This document shows, in pieces, positions 32,142-43,930 of a stretch of DNA of 64,000 nucleotides. The position numbers and the translations under genes were made by a program. The notes beneath the pieces are model-generated. The model was not told where the DNA came from and searched no databases. It was given only the letters and a program-made list of their open reading frames with translations. Origin of the DNA: Labeo rohita (lineage: Eukaryota; Chordata; Actinopteri; Cypriniformes; Cyprinidae). The stretch spans positions 9,292,572 through 9,356,571 of the forward strand of contig NC_066877.1 of assembly GCF_022985175.1 (NCBI RefSeq), given 5' to 3'. The first letter of the stretch is position 1. Each line of letters starts with the position of its first letter.

Positions 32142-32953
32142 CAGTTGAGGTCAAAAGTTTACATACACCTTGCAGAATCTGCAAAATGTTAATTATTTTA
32201 CTCAAATAACAGGGATCATAAAAAATGCATGTTTTTGTTTATTTAGTACTGACCTTAATAAGATATTTCACATAAAAAGATGTTTACATATAGTCCACAA
32301 GAGAAAATAATAGTTGAATTTATAAAAATGAAAAGGTCAAAAGGTTACATACACTTGATTCTTAATACTGTGTTGTTACATGAATGATCCACAGCTGTGT
32401 GTGTGTTTTTATTATTATTTTTGGTTTTGTTTGTTTAGTGATAGTTGTTCATGAGTCACTTGTTGAGTCACCTTCTGTAATAGTTGCATATGAGTCTCTC
32501 AGTCGTCCTCAGTGTGAAAAGATGGATCTCAAAAGCATACAGTCATTGTTGGAAAGCGTTCAAATACACAAAAATGCTGAAAAACCAAAGAATTTGTAAA
32601 ACCTGAAGGATTTTTCTGAAGAACAGCAGGCAGTTCATCTGTTCAGGGCAAACAAAGGACTCACAAACAACTATCACTACCTGCATCATTCAGGTAACAA
32701 CACAGTATTTAGAATCAAGTGTATGTAAACTTTTGGACGGGGTAATTTTTATAAACTCAGCTATTATTTTCTCTTGTGGACTATATGTAAATGTCTTTTA
32801 TGTAAAATATCTTATTCAGGTTAGTACTAAATAAAAAATACTAAATGAAATAAAAATGTAAATTATTAAAATTTTGGATGATCCCTTATTTTGGTAAAAG
32901 AATTAACATTTTGTAGATTCTGCAAGGTGTATGTAAACTTTTGACCTCAACTG
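32142..32953. mobile_element. Non-autonomous Tc1-like element, 812 bp, TA flanks
   Basis: Inverted ends CAGTTGAGGTCAAAAG and CTTTTGACCTCAACTG are flanked by TA at 32140-32141 and 32954-32955. Longer inverted arms follow ('gtttacatacaccttgcaga' and 'tctgcaaggtgtatgtaaac'), with a second internal inverted pair at 'catacacttgattc' (32349) and 'gaatcaagtgtatg' (32713), a double-repeat layout seen in many Tc1 transposons. No transposase is present. The open frame at 32384-32599 is inside the element and has no motif. The sister copy is 42196-43038. Confidence 0.92.
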
Positions 32954-32955
32954 TA

Positions 32956-34301
32956 CATAAACATTTTTAGCCTGAGTTATAAATATGAAGTAGAATTGGA
33001 CTAACATGCAGTAATTCAGCTGTGTAATACTCAAATGCACCTGGTTAAACATCCTTTTTTTGCACACAGGTGTTCAATGGCAATGTCAAACAAATGGTTC
33101 AATTTTCTCATCACCCTGGAGGAGCAATTGTACACTCTCTCGCCCCATCATCATCAACACTACCAGCGTGGCGAACATTGTCATCTAGGTCTCTCTCCAC
33201 CGATGACCTTTCCAATCAAATAACACATGCAGTCATAGCTGGAATTTCACTGCATCAGTGTAATTGTGCTGCCAATGAAGCAATCACTTGTAATGGCACA
33301 CAAATGAATGAATAACCGCAGACTGGCAAGACATTTACTTATTGACATTTAGTAATGAAACAATTAAGAGGCAGACTGTTTTCACTAGGGGAGGTTAGCT
33401 TGTGCTCCACCACAGCATATCATATAGCACAAAAGCTTCCTGCCATATCATACACAGCATCGTTGTTGTTGTTTCAGATGACACAGCAGTTTTGGAACAC
33501 ATGCATTGCATGATTACAGTATCTTGCAAATTTCAAAGCTTTGTAGTAAAAAAACTGTTATGAACTAATTTGCTGCTTGCTAGTCTCACCTTAAATATCT
33601 ATGAGAGTATGGAGTGAAAAAAAAGTCTGAAAATCAGATGTCCTACATGGAACAGTAATCAGCATAAGAAGTGGGTGTATTTTTTGTTGCTCTTACGTGA
33701 AAATGGCAATGACAAACAAGCAGTCTAATGCATCTATGATTAAATTCCACCAAATGCACAACAGTACTTTGGCACACAACCTCATGATGATGTTTATGGT
33801 CAGCATTTCTACCCAGCAATGATCACCACTGGCTGCTGGAACAGAGCCGCAGTGCCATGAGGTTAGTTTGTAGGCTAATCCAGAAGGCTGATTCACTGTG
33901 GGTTCCCTCAAAAATCTCTAAAGGGTTTTTTTTTTTTTTTTTTTAATATGATCTGTGGTTAGCATTACTTGAAGAGACTCTACAACACTCACACGCCTTG
34001 TGAAAAAAGAACTACACTTTAGCATGCTTTAAGAAAAAGTGTAGTTATTGCAGATATACTGTACTTGGTTCTCGATTCTAGCCTTCGAGGTCCACTTTCC
34101 TGCAGAGTTTACTTCTAGAATTACTTTTATAGTCTTTAAAATACTGACAAGCACTTTACAGTAAACTAAAATATTCTTTATTATCATTCTTTTGAAATGT
34201 ATATGTCAAGTATATCATTATATTTGTATTTGCATATTTGTAATAAAAGCTGCAGTTACATTTTAAATATTAACTTAAAATGTTCTATCAAAATTAGAAT
34301 A
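32956..34301. other. No gene confirmed; weak exon-like segment
   Basis: At 33068 a pyrimidine-rich tract ends CACACAG, and a frame runs from there to 33315 without recognised domains or a good donor, so it is not accepted. The stretch 34070-34110 ('ggttctcgattctagccttc', 'cctgcagagttta') resembles an end of a hAT-like MITE. A T18 run lies at about 33927-33944. Confidence 0.35.
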
Positions 34302-34884
34302 CGCTCGCAGTCAAAAGTTTTTTTTAAAGATTTTTAATGTTTTTTAAAGTCTCACTAAGCCTGCATTTATTTGATCAAGAGTAGAGCAAAAACAGTACAA
34401 TTGTGAAATATTCTTACTATTTAAAATAACTGTTTTCTATTTAAATATATTTTAAAATGTAATTTAACCCTGTGATTCCAACACTGAATTTTTAGCATCA
34501 TTACTCCAGTCACATAAAAAAAAAACGTTGAAAACAGCTAAGTCCTGAAAAAAATTTACTCAATTGTTTTAAATACTGATAATAGTAGTAACAATAATAA
34601 TTTAAAAAAGGTTTTTGAACAGCAAATCAGCATATCAGAATGATTTCTGAAGAATCACGTGACACTGAAGACTGGAGTAATGATGCTGAAAATTTAGATT
34701 TAATCACAGAAATAAATTACATTTTAAAATATATTAAAATAGAAAACAGTTATTTTAAATAGTAAAAATATTTCAGAATTTTACTGTTTTTGCTGTACTT
34801 TGGGTCAAATAAATGCAGGATTGGTGATCAAAATAGACTTCTTTTAAAAACATTACAAATCTTACTGTTCAACAACCTCATCAG
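34302..34884. mobile_element. Palindromic Tc1-like MITE
   Basis: Left 'gcagtcaaaagttt' with 'gcctgcatttatttgatcaa', right 'caaataaatgcaggattggt' with 'aaatcttactgttcaac'. Mid-blocks 'gcatcattactccagtca' and 'tgactggagtaatgatgc'-type are complementary. Same family as 28557-29541. Confidence 0.8.
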
Positions 34885-34988
34885 TATAGTCCTTAAAGCA
34901 TAACAACAACATACTATTAAAACATAATGCTTTTGAAATGTAGCCTAAAGTAAAACCCATTTTATTTCATTACATTATTTGCAGGTCC

Positions 34989-35338
34989 ACTGTAAAAAAT
35001 AAAAAGCATAATTTGTTGAGTCAACTTAAAATAATTTGTTACCCTGCTGCCTTAAAATTTTAAGTTCAGTCAACTAAAATAAGTTTAGTCAACTTGAAAT
35101 GTTAAGCTGTACTAAGTAACAACTTAGATATTTGTGTTTGCTAAACTTAACAGATGGGTAAGTAACCCAGCTGCCTTAAAATTATAAGTTGATTCAACTC
35201 AAATATCTAAGTTGTCACTTAGTATAATTTAACATTTCAAGTTGAATAAGCTTTTTTTTGAGTTGGCTGAACTTAAAATTTTAAGGCAGCCAGGTTACAA
35301 CTTATTTTAAGTTGACTCAACAAATTGTTTTTACAGTG
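34989..35338. mobile_element. CACTGTAAAAA palindromic MITE
   Basis: The ends CACTGTAAAAAAT and TTTTTACAGTG bracket a near-perfect palindrome built on 'gttgagtcaacttaaaataa' and 'ttattttaagttgactcaac'. Internal blocks of 'gtcaacttgaaatgttaa' and 'ttaacatttcaagttga' pair as well. Relative: 60342-60682. Confidence 0.85.
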
Positions 35339-35529
35339 TAGTTTTTTAAGTGCACATTCAAAAAGCAGACTTTTTTTTTGCAAAAGGGACCTCAAACGTG
35401 ATTTTAGAAGCTGCTCTGTATTTTAAAGTTGTTTATATCACTAAGCAAAATGAATTATCAATATTATCCTGTAAACACTGTTGTTTAGATCAATAAGAAA
35501 GCGTATATCCTCTAAAAGTTAATTATCCT

Positions 35530-36059
35530 AACTGCACAGCCTACAGATCTCCAAAAAACACACACACGGTCCTAAACAATCGCTCACGGCGGCCGCTAGC
35601 TTAAAATGCTTTCTTGCATATGAGCTGTACATTTAAAAATAGTAAAAGACCAATCATACTGGTCAAAACAAAACATGCTGCTAGTCAACCTTAGAGCCCC
35701 TCTAAACGTCCGTACGAGATTTGCTATGATCATATCACCTTGAACCGTAGCTAATCTAATAGATGGGCTGAGATGGTTAGAGCGCAGCGAACTGTCAATC
35801 AAGCGCTCTGTTTAAAGAAGCAGCTCGGTGGCTCCGCCCCTCCACAAAACTCATCTGATCAAACACACACACCGAGAGCTGGAGGAATCAAAGACACCGA
35901 CTACACGGTCCTCCGTTACCGCTGGAGCAGCACCACCAATCCCGCAGCACGCCTCCAGCTCTCTGTTTATCAAACCACGCAAACAATAGCGGTTGGAAAG
36001 GATCGAGAGGAATATATTACCCTCTTAACAGAACAATGAACGCGGGCTGATTTCTCAGG
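35530..36059 (+). promoter_or_regulatory. CpG-rich promoter region of an unidentified gene
   Basis: This is the most CpG-dense stretch in the window, with GGCGGCCGC near 35590. Promoter-like elements in order: a CCAAT word at 35651-35656, TTTAAAG near 35812 and a GC box CTCCGCCCCTCC near 35830. The density of CpG continues into the exon and the start of the presumed intron (36060-36420). The + strand is preferred because a strong donor follows at 36059. Transcription start is estimated at about 35840-35880. Unmethylated CpG clusters mark many vertebrate promoters; the gene itself cannot be named. Confidence 0.6.
35850..36059 (+). other. Candidate 5' untranslated first exon
   Basis: Ends TTTCTCAG^GTAAGCCG at 36059/36060, a near-consensus donor. 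The only late ATG before the donor (36036-36038) opens a 4-codon frame ending in TGA, so the exon is probably untranslated. The longer open frame 35773-36039 crosses the promoter boxes and ends before the donor, so it is not taken as coding. The start given is approximate. If real, everything downstream to at least the next acceptor is intron. Confidence 0.5.
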
Positions 36060-37351
36060 TAAGCCGCGCACCCATTCCGCTATTGGCAGTGATTTGTGAA
36101 CGCAAGCTATAATAGCCCTTAAATCACGGCGATTAGTATATTATAGACATGATATTGGGATACGTTTATGTTTTTGCATCATTGTTTTTATTGAGCTAAC
36201 GTTACATTCACGCTCGCCATCATTTACTCCACGTTGTTCTGTCGGCTCTGTGGACACAATGTAAAAACAGACGCGATCCGAGATTTTTTAAACGCGTGAT
36301 ACAGCTGTGCAGTTTTGCAGTGATGGCTGCACAATATCTGAGTGCTTTTGCTCGTAAACCCCGTGTTCGCGTTCAAAACACACGCAGTGTTGAGTTTAGT
36401 GTGCTTTATAACCCTTCCCCTCTGTGTTCACTGCCGCTTCGTTTGCTGTGTATGCTGAAGTTCAATTAAATACCTCACGGCAGCCCTGAAGTGCAGTCTG
36501 ATGGTATCTACAGGATATGCAAGACCCTTTTATCTGCCAGGTATGCAGGCTGGGGAGAACAAGTGTTGGTTGGGTGGTAGGGGTGGAAGTTTTAAAAGAA
36601 TAGGCTCACTTTCAGATTTTAGTCTTGATAGATGCATACATACTTGGGAACATGCATGCGTGTGCGTGTAGATGCACAGATGCATGTTTAAAATGTCCTT
36701 TGTTTGGATGGTCCTGATTGAAAGGGATTGTTGTGGTCAGGTCTCCTGAAATGAGTCCATTGTTTGTGTATGTCCTTCATATTCCAGTTCTATACATGAT
36801 TTCGTTCTTTAAAAACATAATCATGTATGTATAGCCTATATATATTTTCTTTATCATATATGTGTTATTATACTATTAAAAAAAAAATATATATATATAA
36901 ATATAAATACAAATATATGAAGGTATTTTTGTATAAACAATTAATTGTCCTTTTTTCAGATTTTTTTTTTTTTTATAAACAAATCTTTGGTAAACACGTG
37001 TACTGATAGTGGCTTTAAAATAAAAACTAGACACTCATTTAATTTGTTTCTCGAGTCATTTCAAGATCATTTTTATTGAGTGGGTGAAGTGTTTAATTTG
37101 TCCATTTCACTGTCTTCCCTGTATTATTAATAAAAAACTATAATAGCATGTAAATATTTTGAATATTTAGATTTTGTTTCATTTTAATTGAATTTTATGC
37201 ACATTTTTATTATTTACATTAATAATACTGGTCTGTTTGTATCATTTTGATCAATTCTGATTTCTGCGTCTGTTTACACGTCATAGATCGCCGACGTATG
37301 ATGTTCTTACACTCTGGTGATGAAAAATGATATAATGTTGTTATTAATAAA
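36060..37351. other. Presumed intron start; no gene seen
   Basis: CpG content falls after about 36420 and the sequence becomes AT-rich, with AT microsatellite patches at 36870-36905 and T-runs at 36959-36974. No repeat family is recognised. Confidence 0.4.
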
Positions 37352-37386
37352 TGTGACCCTGGACTACAAAACCAGTCATAAGGGTC

Positions 37387-37418
<32 letters not shown>

Positions 37419-37801
37419 AGATTTACACATAATCTGAAAGCGGAATAAATAAGCTTTCCATTGTATGGTTTGTTAGGAGAGGGCAAGATTTGGTCAAGAA
37501 ACAACTATTTGAAAATCTGGAGTCTGAGGGTTCAAAAAATGAAAATATTGAGAAAATTGCCTTTGAAGTTGTCCAAGTTCTTAGCAATGCATATTACTAA
37601 TAAAAAAAAAAGTTTTGATGCATTTACTATTTACGGTCGGAAATTTACAAATATCTTCATGGAACATGATCTTTACTTAATATCCTTATAATTTTTGGAA
37701 TAAAAGAAAAATTGATCATTTTGTCCCATACAATGAATTGTTGGCTATTGCTACAAATATACCCGTGCTATTTAAGACAGGTTTTGTGGTCCAGGGTCAC
37801 A
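37352..37801 (+). mobile_element. TGTGACCCTGGAC-family MITE, complete
   Basis: The ends TGTGACCCTGGACTACAAAA and TTTTGTGGTCCAGGGTCACA are inverted. Shares internal blocks with 22409-22800. A T24 tract follows the left end (about 37389-37412). The open frame at 37461-37691 runs through the repeat and is not a gene. Confidence 0.85.
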
Positions 37802-38540
37802 AATTATTTTGTACAACTCCATCAGGAACAGTAGAAGACTATGGAATGTTTATGTAGGTTTATTGTAGGTGTCTAAGTTTGTGTGTGCATCTGGTTTAGT
37901 GGCTGAATGTAGGCGATTTTTTCCAGCGTGACAAGAACAAGAAGCAGTCTGACAGACTCAATCCAGATGAAGTCACAAGAACAATAGGACATTTTCTGGA
38001 GTGGGGAAAAAATGCCTATAATGGGAAATAGTGTCTAGAGACTATGGATGTGGTTTTCAACTAGCTGTAGCACAACAAGACCGGATACAAAGCCTACATT
38101 GTGCCAACCGCACAACCACATATAGTACACACTGCAGCCCTACATAAGAGACTAAATAAGGTAATGCATTTAAAGTTAAGTCTTGACGTATACAGCTATT
38201 TAATTCCAGGCATTCATACTGGATGCAGTGTTTGTTAGTGCTTTGTGTACAAGGTGGTGTCAGATGGAAAATCTGGTTAATCAGTAAAGTCTTAATGACT
38301 TCTAGGTTTGTCATAACGTTGAGTTTAGAGTGCAGTTGCTAAAATACGAAGAAAAATAGACACCAAAATCTGAAAAAATAGAGGCTTTGCTTTTACAGCA
38401 TCAATACTGTAATCACCAGTGATCTGGTAACTTTTAAGTTAAAACTAATTATCTGCTATCATAATGCACTTGCATTTAGGTGGCTTATGGATCTTGAGAA
38501 ATCCCGATTCCAGGCCAGCTCTCAGAGGACAGACCGTATG

Positions 38541-38550
38541 ATTTGCATAT
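38541..38550. promoter_or_regulatory. Octamer (POU/Oct) site
   Basis: ATTTGCATAT contains the full octamer ATTTGCAT bound by POU-domain factors. A single site by chance is possible; it lies in unique sequence of the presumed intron. Confidence 0.3.
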
Positions 38551-38935
38551 GAAAACACTGGCTGTAGATGCTGTAGTATAGCTGTTGGAGTTCATTTTTT
38601 CAAATGAAACCTGACGCTTACAGGCTGTATTGTCTACTAGGTCAGATAAAAGTTTCAGGTATATGTGGCTTATTGACCGTCACTGCATCTTGCAGTTCCT
38701 GATCAATGATCATGCGGGTTTTATGTTGTATAGATTGTAATTGGGGTCAATGGAACACTGTTGTCTTTTAATAGTTTTCAGGTCAGAATTCTTTGCTTCT
38801 CCATATGTTTAATATGCATTTGTCCCCCATTGTGTAACATTTTATAGCCATTCGTTGTTAGCATCATCTAGGACGCTACAAAAAGTACTTTTCCCGCTGG
38901 TCATCTAATAAATGTGCATTTCTCATTTTATTTTT

Positions 38936-38966
38936 CTATAGCTAGCTTTTTGATAACTAGCTATAG
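38936..38966. repeat. Perfect 10-bp-stem hairpin
   Basis: CTATAGCTAG at 38936-38945 and its exact complement CTAGCTATAG at 38957-38966 are separated by an 11-base loop. No T-run terminator function is expected in a eukaryote; it may be the core of a decayed MITE. Confidence 0.7.
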
Positions 38967-39695
38967 TTGACGATACATTGGTAACATACTGGTGGTGACT
39001 GGTCGTCAACTGGACTGAAACTGTATCGTATTATTGTGGTAAAAACAGTCCTAAAAAAGATTTGAATCATTTTTTTTTTCCAATCCTAAACCTATTACTC
39101 ATCCATTTTTCCCCCTTTAACCTTTTCTGTCTGTTTAGGGATTTTGTTTTGCATGTTGAATGCGACATTGTCTCACGGCAGACTTGCATTTTTCCTTTTT
39201 TGAAGCAATGGAGCAGTCTTTGTTGTGTGGGTGTTTTTCACAATTGAAAAAAAGAGAACAGCGGAGCTGCAATCAGGTTGAGGTAATTAGAAAAGGCAGC
39301 AGGGTGAAGAACTTCAGCACAGCTGATTTGCAGATTTAATCAGTCATAAATCATTACATCCCAATGTACACAAAGAATATCAGTGAAATGTAATTACCGC
39401 ACAACAACTGCTGTAACCTTAACCAGCCAAACAATAAAATCACTTAACTAGTACAAGGTCATTTCAGAAGGACAGCGCAAACGTCAGAGCTGGAACAGAC
39501 AGCGTAATGGATGTTATAACGCACTAACCAAAATCTAAGTTCTTCAGTGTTAAAGACCAACGTGGGCTATTTGAGCACAGTTTGTCCTGTCATTTAATGG
39601 TGCAGCTACCCATTTGTTGAGGTGTATACAACACTAGTGTTCTTGCACATGTCCACCGATGGCAGTTTTTTGTTGACTGACTGGGTTTTTTAAGG

Positions 39696-39900
39696 CAGTG
39701 GTTCTCTACTCCAGTCCTCGGGGCCCACTGCTTTGCACATTTTTTACGTTTCTCAATCTGACATACTCAGTTAAGTTCATGGATCTTTCTCCTAACGAGC
39801 TGATGATCTGAATCAGGTCCGTTATATGAGGAGACATACAAAATGTGCAGAGCGATGGGCAACGAGGACTGCTTGGGCACCGAAGAGTTGAAAACCACTG
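39696..39900. mobile_element. hAT-type MITE, 205 bp, perfect 8-bp target duplication
   Basis: The ends CAGTGGTTCTCTACTC and GAGTTGAAAACCACTG are inverted, and TTTTAAGG occurs at both 39688-39695 and 39901-39908. Internal blocks 'ccactgctttgcacattttt' and 'aaaatgtgcagagcga' mirror each other. The right duplication overlaps the left terminus of the TTAA MITE that begins at about 39903, so the hAT MITE landed in that element's end. The minus-strand frame at 39706-39918 is a shadow. Confidence 0.93.
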
Positions 39901-39902
39901 TT

Positions 39903-40985
39903 TTAAGGGATAGTTCACCCCAAAATAAAAACACTCTCATTTACTTCACCTTTGTGTCTTTCCGAACCAATAAGGTGTTCGTTTGGAAATATTTATAATA
40001 TTGTTCAATTATTTTTGTCCATCCATTGAAATTCCACTCAGCCCGCCTTTCCGAAACATGCCGATTTTTTACAAAGTTCCTCTTTTTGAAAAGTGCGGTG
40101 TGCTCTGATCAGCCAGCTATTCAGTGCGTTGTGCCGTGTAAACATAACGCCATGTCTGCATTTGTGACAAACAAGAAGCAGTACTCTACACTGCTCAAAA
40201 CTCTTGTTTGAATAGCCAGTCGCAAATTCTTTAAATATGAAGACGTACTTGCAGGCTGTGAGTCAGAAGTGCCAGATTGTCCTTGCACAGCCGGCATTGT
40301 AGGCTACTCTCTCAGGTTCAGGAAACAGTCCTCCATATATGTAAATGGAACAACGTAGTTTTTCTTTTCAAAAACCTATGCACTCTCAAATATCAAGCTG
40401 TTTTTCTGAGCAGTATGATGTCATACTGTTTAGGCCCTGCACACGACTGCTGAAGGACTGTCTTGTGTTTGCATATTTCTGCCCTCTGCCAGTTGTGTGC
40501 TGTCTGACGTTTTCGCCGTGCGAACGCAGGTGTTTTGTAGTTGGATGTAACAAGTGAACAAAAGTCTAACTTTCTCCCAACATCAGAGCCACTGAGGACG
40601 CAATGGATTAGTTTAGTTTTTGATGGTAAAGTGCAACTGATTACACAGAAAATAGAAGAGAGGGGTGGGGTGAGCAGTAGCTTATTATCATTTAAAGAGA
40701 CGTGGGGCTCTGTGAATAGCGCTGTTTTTGACGAGGTAAAAAGGGTGTTCCAAAATGTTCCAAAGTATGTTCATAAAGAACTTTCCAACTTGTGGAAAAT
40801 GGGCGTCCGATCAAAAAGACATTGTAAAATAATCCATATGAATCGGGTGATTTATTGGTTGTGTGGACTTTTAATGGAGAAACAGAAGTCTCTTATGTTT
40901 CATTAAAAATATCTTCATTAGAGTTTCAAAGAAGAACAAAACTCGTATGTCTTTGGAATGACATGAGGGTAAGTAATTAATGTTG
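39903..40985 (+). mobile_element. TTAA MITE (GGGATAGTTCACCCC type), 3' end eroded
   Basis: Left TTAAGGGATAGTTCACCCC, then 'ctcatttacttcacctttgt'. Right side: 'ttcattaaaaatatcttcat' and 'ggaatgacatgagggtaagt', the family's right-arm blocks, without the final inverted terminus. It is interrupted by a fragment of the AGGGGTCAT family at 40528-40815. The 121-codon frame at 40541-40906 crosses three repeat segments and is not a gene. Confidence 0.6.
40528..40815 (-). mobile_element. AGGGGTCAT-family fragment, nested
   Basis: The blocks 'acatcagagccactgaggac', 'agaagagaggggtggggtga', 'gacgaggtaaaaagggtgtt' and 'cttgtggaaaatgggcgtcc' match the 18160-18725 part of the family in order, with deletions. 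Both termini are lost. Confidence 0.7.
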
Positions 40986-42195
40986 TTTGAAAGTTGGCAA
41001 GCTGTTAAAATGAGTCTGAGATTTGTTTGTGAGTTTTGTGGCATTTTGTCTTAATAAAAGAACATTTAAAGTACCGCAAAGGGTCATACTGCATGGTGTC
41101 TTATATTTTGCCAACAAATTCCTCAAACACAACCGTATTTTGCTGTGTTTTCTTCTTTGTGCTTTTGTCTCTGAAATATTCAGTGCTTATTAATTCTGCA
41201 TGAAGAAGAACCCAAAGTCAAAACACAATTTTTTCCCTAGTTTCTTCAGTGCTGTGTGCAAAAGAGTGTGCTGCGATAATTACAAACCTTCACTGCATTG
41301 TAAAATAAGCTACAGGCATCTAGCCAGGGTAAAAAGATGCACATGAACCCATTCAAAATGATAATACATAATTAAACATTAATATATGAATATTGTCAAT
41401 TTTTATGCTTGGAATTGTGCCTTTTGGTTATTTGTAGGCTTTGTAGTACATGCCTTTAAAAAAAAAAAAAAAAAAAAAGGATTCTGATACCCCCTTGTTG
41501 TGCATCCCTTTTGGAGTAGCCGCTTTGGCTCCTTCTGTATGGTACTGTACTGATTTTGCTCCCTATTTTATGTAACGTGGCAGCCACATTTGTCAGCATG
41601 CTCCTATGTCTTCTGATAAATGGAGTGTCAATGTTTGTCTATTGAGTTTGAGTCTGGCTGCTCAGTTGATGAAAATTGAGTTTTATGCTCAACAGTGCCC
41701 AGATATACACAGTGGTGTGGTCACTGTAGTCTTTGGGTTTATTGACACATGTGTTTCAGTTCTCTTGGATCTTTTGGTCTGGACCATAAAACCAAATTAT
41801 ACATTTTGTCCTGGCTCAATTAGTATTCAAAATGAACCTAGAAATACAAAACGGAAAGCATAAGAATAGAGTCACAACCTGACTGGACAATTTTTGTGTC
41901 TTATTTTGTGAATAATGTTGTGTTTTAGGCTAAATGCACTTGTTGTACATGCTCGTTTATTGCTATTTTAACAGCTGCTAACTTGCAGATAGCTTCTGAA
42001 ATGTGTAAAGATTTCAGTTCACACAAAGATCTTAGTGATGGCAGTTCTGACGCCTCTTCTCCTTTTTGTTTATTGCTTAAACAAGTTGACTGAGCAATGG
42101 TTTTGGAAACAATTCTGTGTTGCTGGTGGTGCAAGAATTACGTGATCAACTTTTAATTTCAGTAAGCAAAATAGCACAAATGTGTAATATTCATA
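40986..42195. other. No gene seen; A-tract
   Basis: Unique-looking sequence with an A22 tract near 41458-41479. The frames at 41606-41863 and 41925-42134 have no motif or splice support. Confidence 0.4.
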
Positions 42196-43038
42196 CAGTT
42201 GAGGTTAAAAGTTTGCATCCCCTTTTTAGAATCATTAAAAATATTAATTGTTTTACCAAAATAAGAGGGATCACACAAAATGCATGTTATTATTTAGTAC
42301 TGACCTGAATATGATATTTCACATAAAAGATGTTTACAAGAGAAAATAATAGTTGAATTTATAAAAATGACCCGGTTCAAAAGTTTACATACACTTGATT
42401 CTCAATACTCTGTTGTTACCTGAATGATGCAAAGCTGTGGATTTTTTTTTTTTTAATGATAGTTGTTCATGAGTCGCTTGTTTGTCCTAAACAGTTGAAC
42501 TGCCTGCTGTTCTTCAGAAAATCCCAGAAAGTCCCACAAATTTATTCCAGTGATAACTGTATGATTTTGAGATCCATCTTTTCACACTGGGGACAACTGA
42601 GGGACTCGTATGCAATTATTACAGAAGGGTCAAACTCTCACTGATGCTGCAGAAGGAGAAACCATGCATTAAAAACCAGGGGTGAAAACATTTGAACAAA
42701 ATGGAGATGTGTACATTTTTCTTATTTTGCCTAAATATCATGACTTTTCATTTAGTACTGCCTTCAGAGGCTACAGAAGATACTTGCATGTTACCCACAA
42801 GACAAAATAAGTTAAATTTGCCCTGATCTTCAAATTATCCCAAATCATGCAAACTTTTGAATGGGACCATTTTTATAAATATGTAATATTCTATATGTAA
42901 ACATCTTTTATGTGAAATCTTATTCAGGTCAGTACTAAAACAATAACATGCGTTTTGTATGATCTCTCTTATTTTGTTAAAATATTTAACATTTTTAATG
43001 ATTCTGAAAGGGGGATGCAAAACGCTTGACCTCAACGG
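42196..43038. mobile_element. Second Tc1-like non-autonomous element, 843 bp
   Basis: Left CAGTTGAGGTTAAAAG after TA (42194-42195), right CGCTTGACCTCAACGG before TA (43039-43040). It shares 'tatttagtactgacctgaat', 'agttgttcatgagtcgcttg' and the internal 'gtttacatacacttgattc' with 32142-32953. The middle (about 42480-42830) is rearranged, and 'cagttgaactgcctgctgtt' is partly inverted relative to the other copy. No transposase is present. Confidence 0.85.
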
Positions 43039-43930
43039 TACCTTATTGCATTAGCCATCCGGACGACTGCTTTGGCCAGCGTTTCTAAATTTGTACGTTC
43101 CTGTTAACGGCTAACAGATATGTGGTAGAATTAGCCACTCTCTTTCTATCTCTCTGGAACACCGATGCTTGTTTAGTTAGGTCATTTCATCCAGTCTGAC
43201 TTACAGTATGCTAATTATAGGGGCGATTCCCATGGAGCACCCTGAGGTTAAATGTGTTGCACAGTGGCACAATAGGAACAGGCTAGATCTTGATCACCGT
43301 AAGTCACGAGTTCCTGGGTAACCGTTGCTTGGGATTAGATTTAAGCTTTCTTCATTACAAGTTTCTGCTTTAACCTTCAAGCTACAGCTGCCCAAAGTCC
43401 ATTGTATGACAAACAGTCAGAGGACAAACAGTCGGGCTGCAAGTATGAATCAACTTTTGATTCCTTTGTAGTTTGCTTGCGGCTGGTAAAGCATTATGTT
43501 CATATGAGCGTGTCTTGACAATTTTAGGAGCTGAGCACATCTAAAACACCAGAGCTGAAATGAAAAGCTCCTGCTGTTGTAAACACTGGAGAAAGACTTC
43601 TAAGGACTCCAACAGAAAAGAATCATTGCATGTTAACAATGTTTTCTTTCCCTTCTCTGAGGTTGTGCGTTTATAGTTTTATTAGAGTGTGACTGAACCA
43701 TTGACTGTCTCATTCAAGTCGTACACTTTGAGGGATTATGATGAAGTCGTCTCTGTTTGAACTTTGAATGCTGTGCTGTTGTCTGGCAGTGAGTCATAGT
43801 CTTTCTGGTCTTAATGCAAGAAGCGTGATTGTCAGTCATTTCCCAGCTTTATGAGATCACCGTCTGTTCTTTGAGATTTATCTCTATTCTATGTCTGTAT
43901 TAATTCATAATACTGTTTAGTGAATTATCT
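43039..43930. other. Unique sequence, candidate regulatory block
   Basis: 43040-43480 has mixed composition and no repeat similarity I recognise, including 'gggattagatttaagctttc' near 43331. Conserved noncoding DNA is possible but cannot be shown here. No coding signal is seen. Confidence 0.4.

Larger units (their letters stand above)
37802..39687. other. Unique sequence, no gene seen
   Basis: Mostly unassigned. It includes an octamer site (38541) and a small perfect hairpin (38936). The block 38460-38720 is a moderate candidate for regulatory DNA. Open frames at 38057-38314 and 39062-39247 have no motif. Confidence 0.4.

Noticed and set aside
33068..33315. Frame following a CACACAG acceptor-like site
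   Set aside because: No donor, no motif, and it lies upstream of the CpG promoter; chance is more likely.
35773..36039. 88-codon frame over the CpG-rich promoter
   Set aside because: Overlaps promoter boxes and stops 20 bp before the splice donor; GC-rich sequence has fewer stops, so openness is weak evidence.
40541..40906. 121-codon frame
   Set aside because: It crosses a nested AGGGGTCAT-family fragment and two parts of the host MITE; no single ancestral protein could span these.
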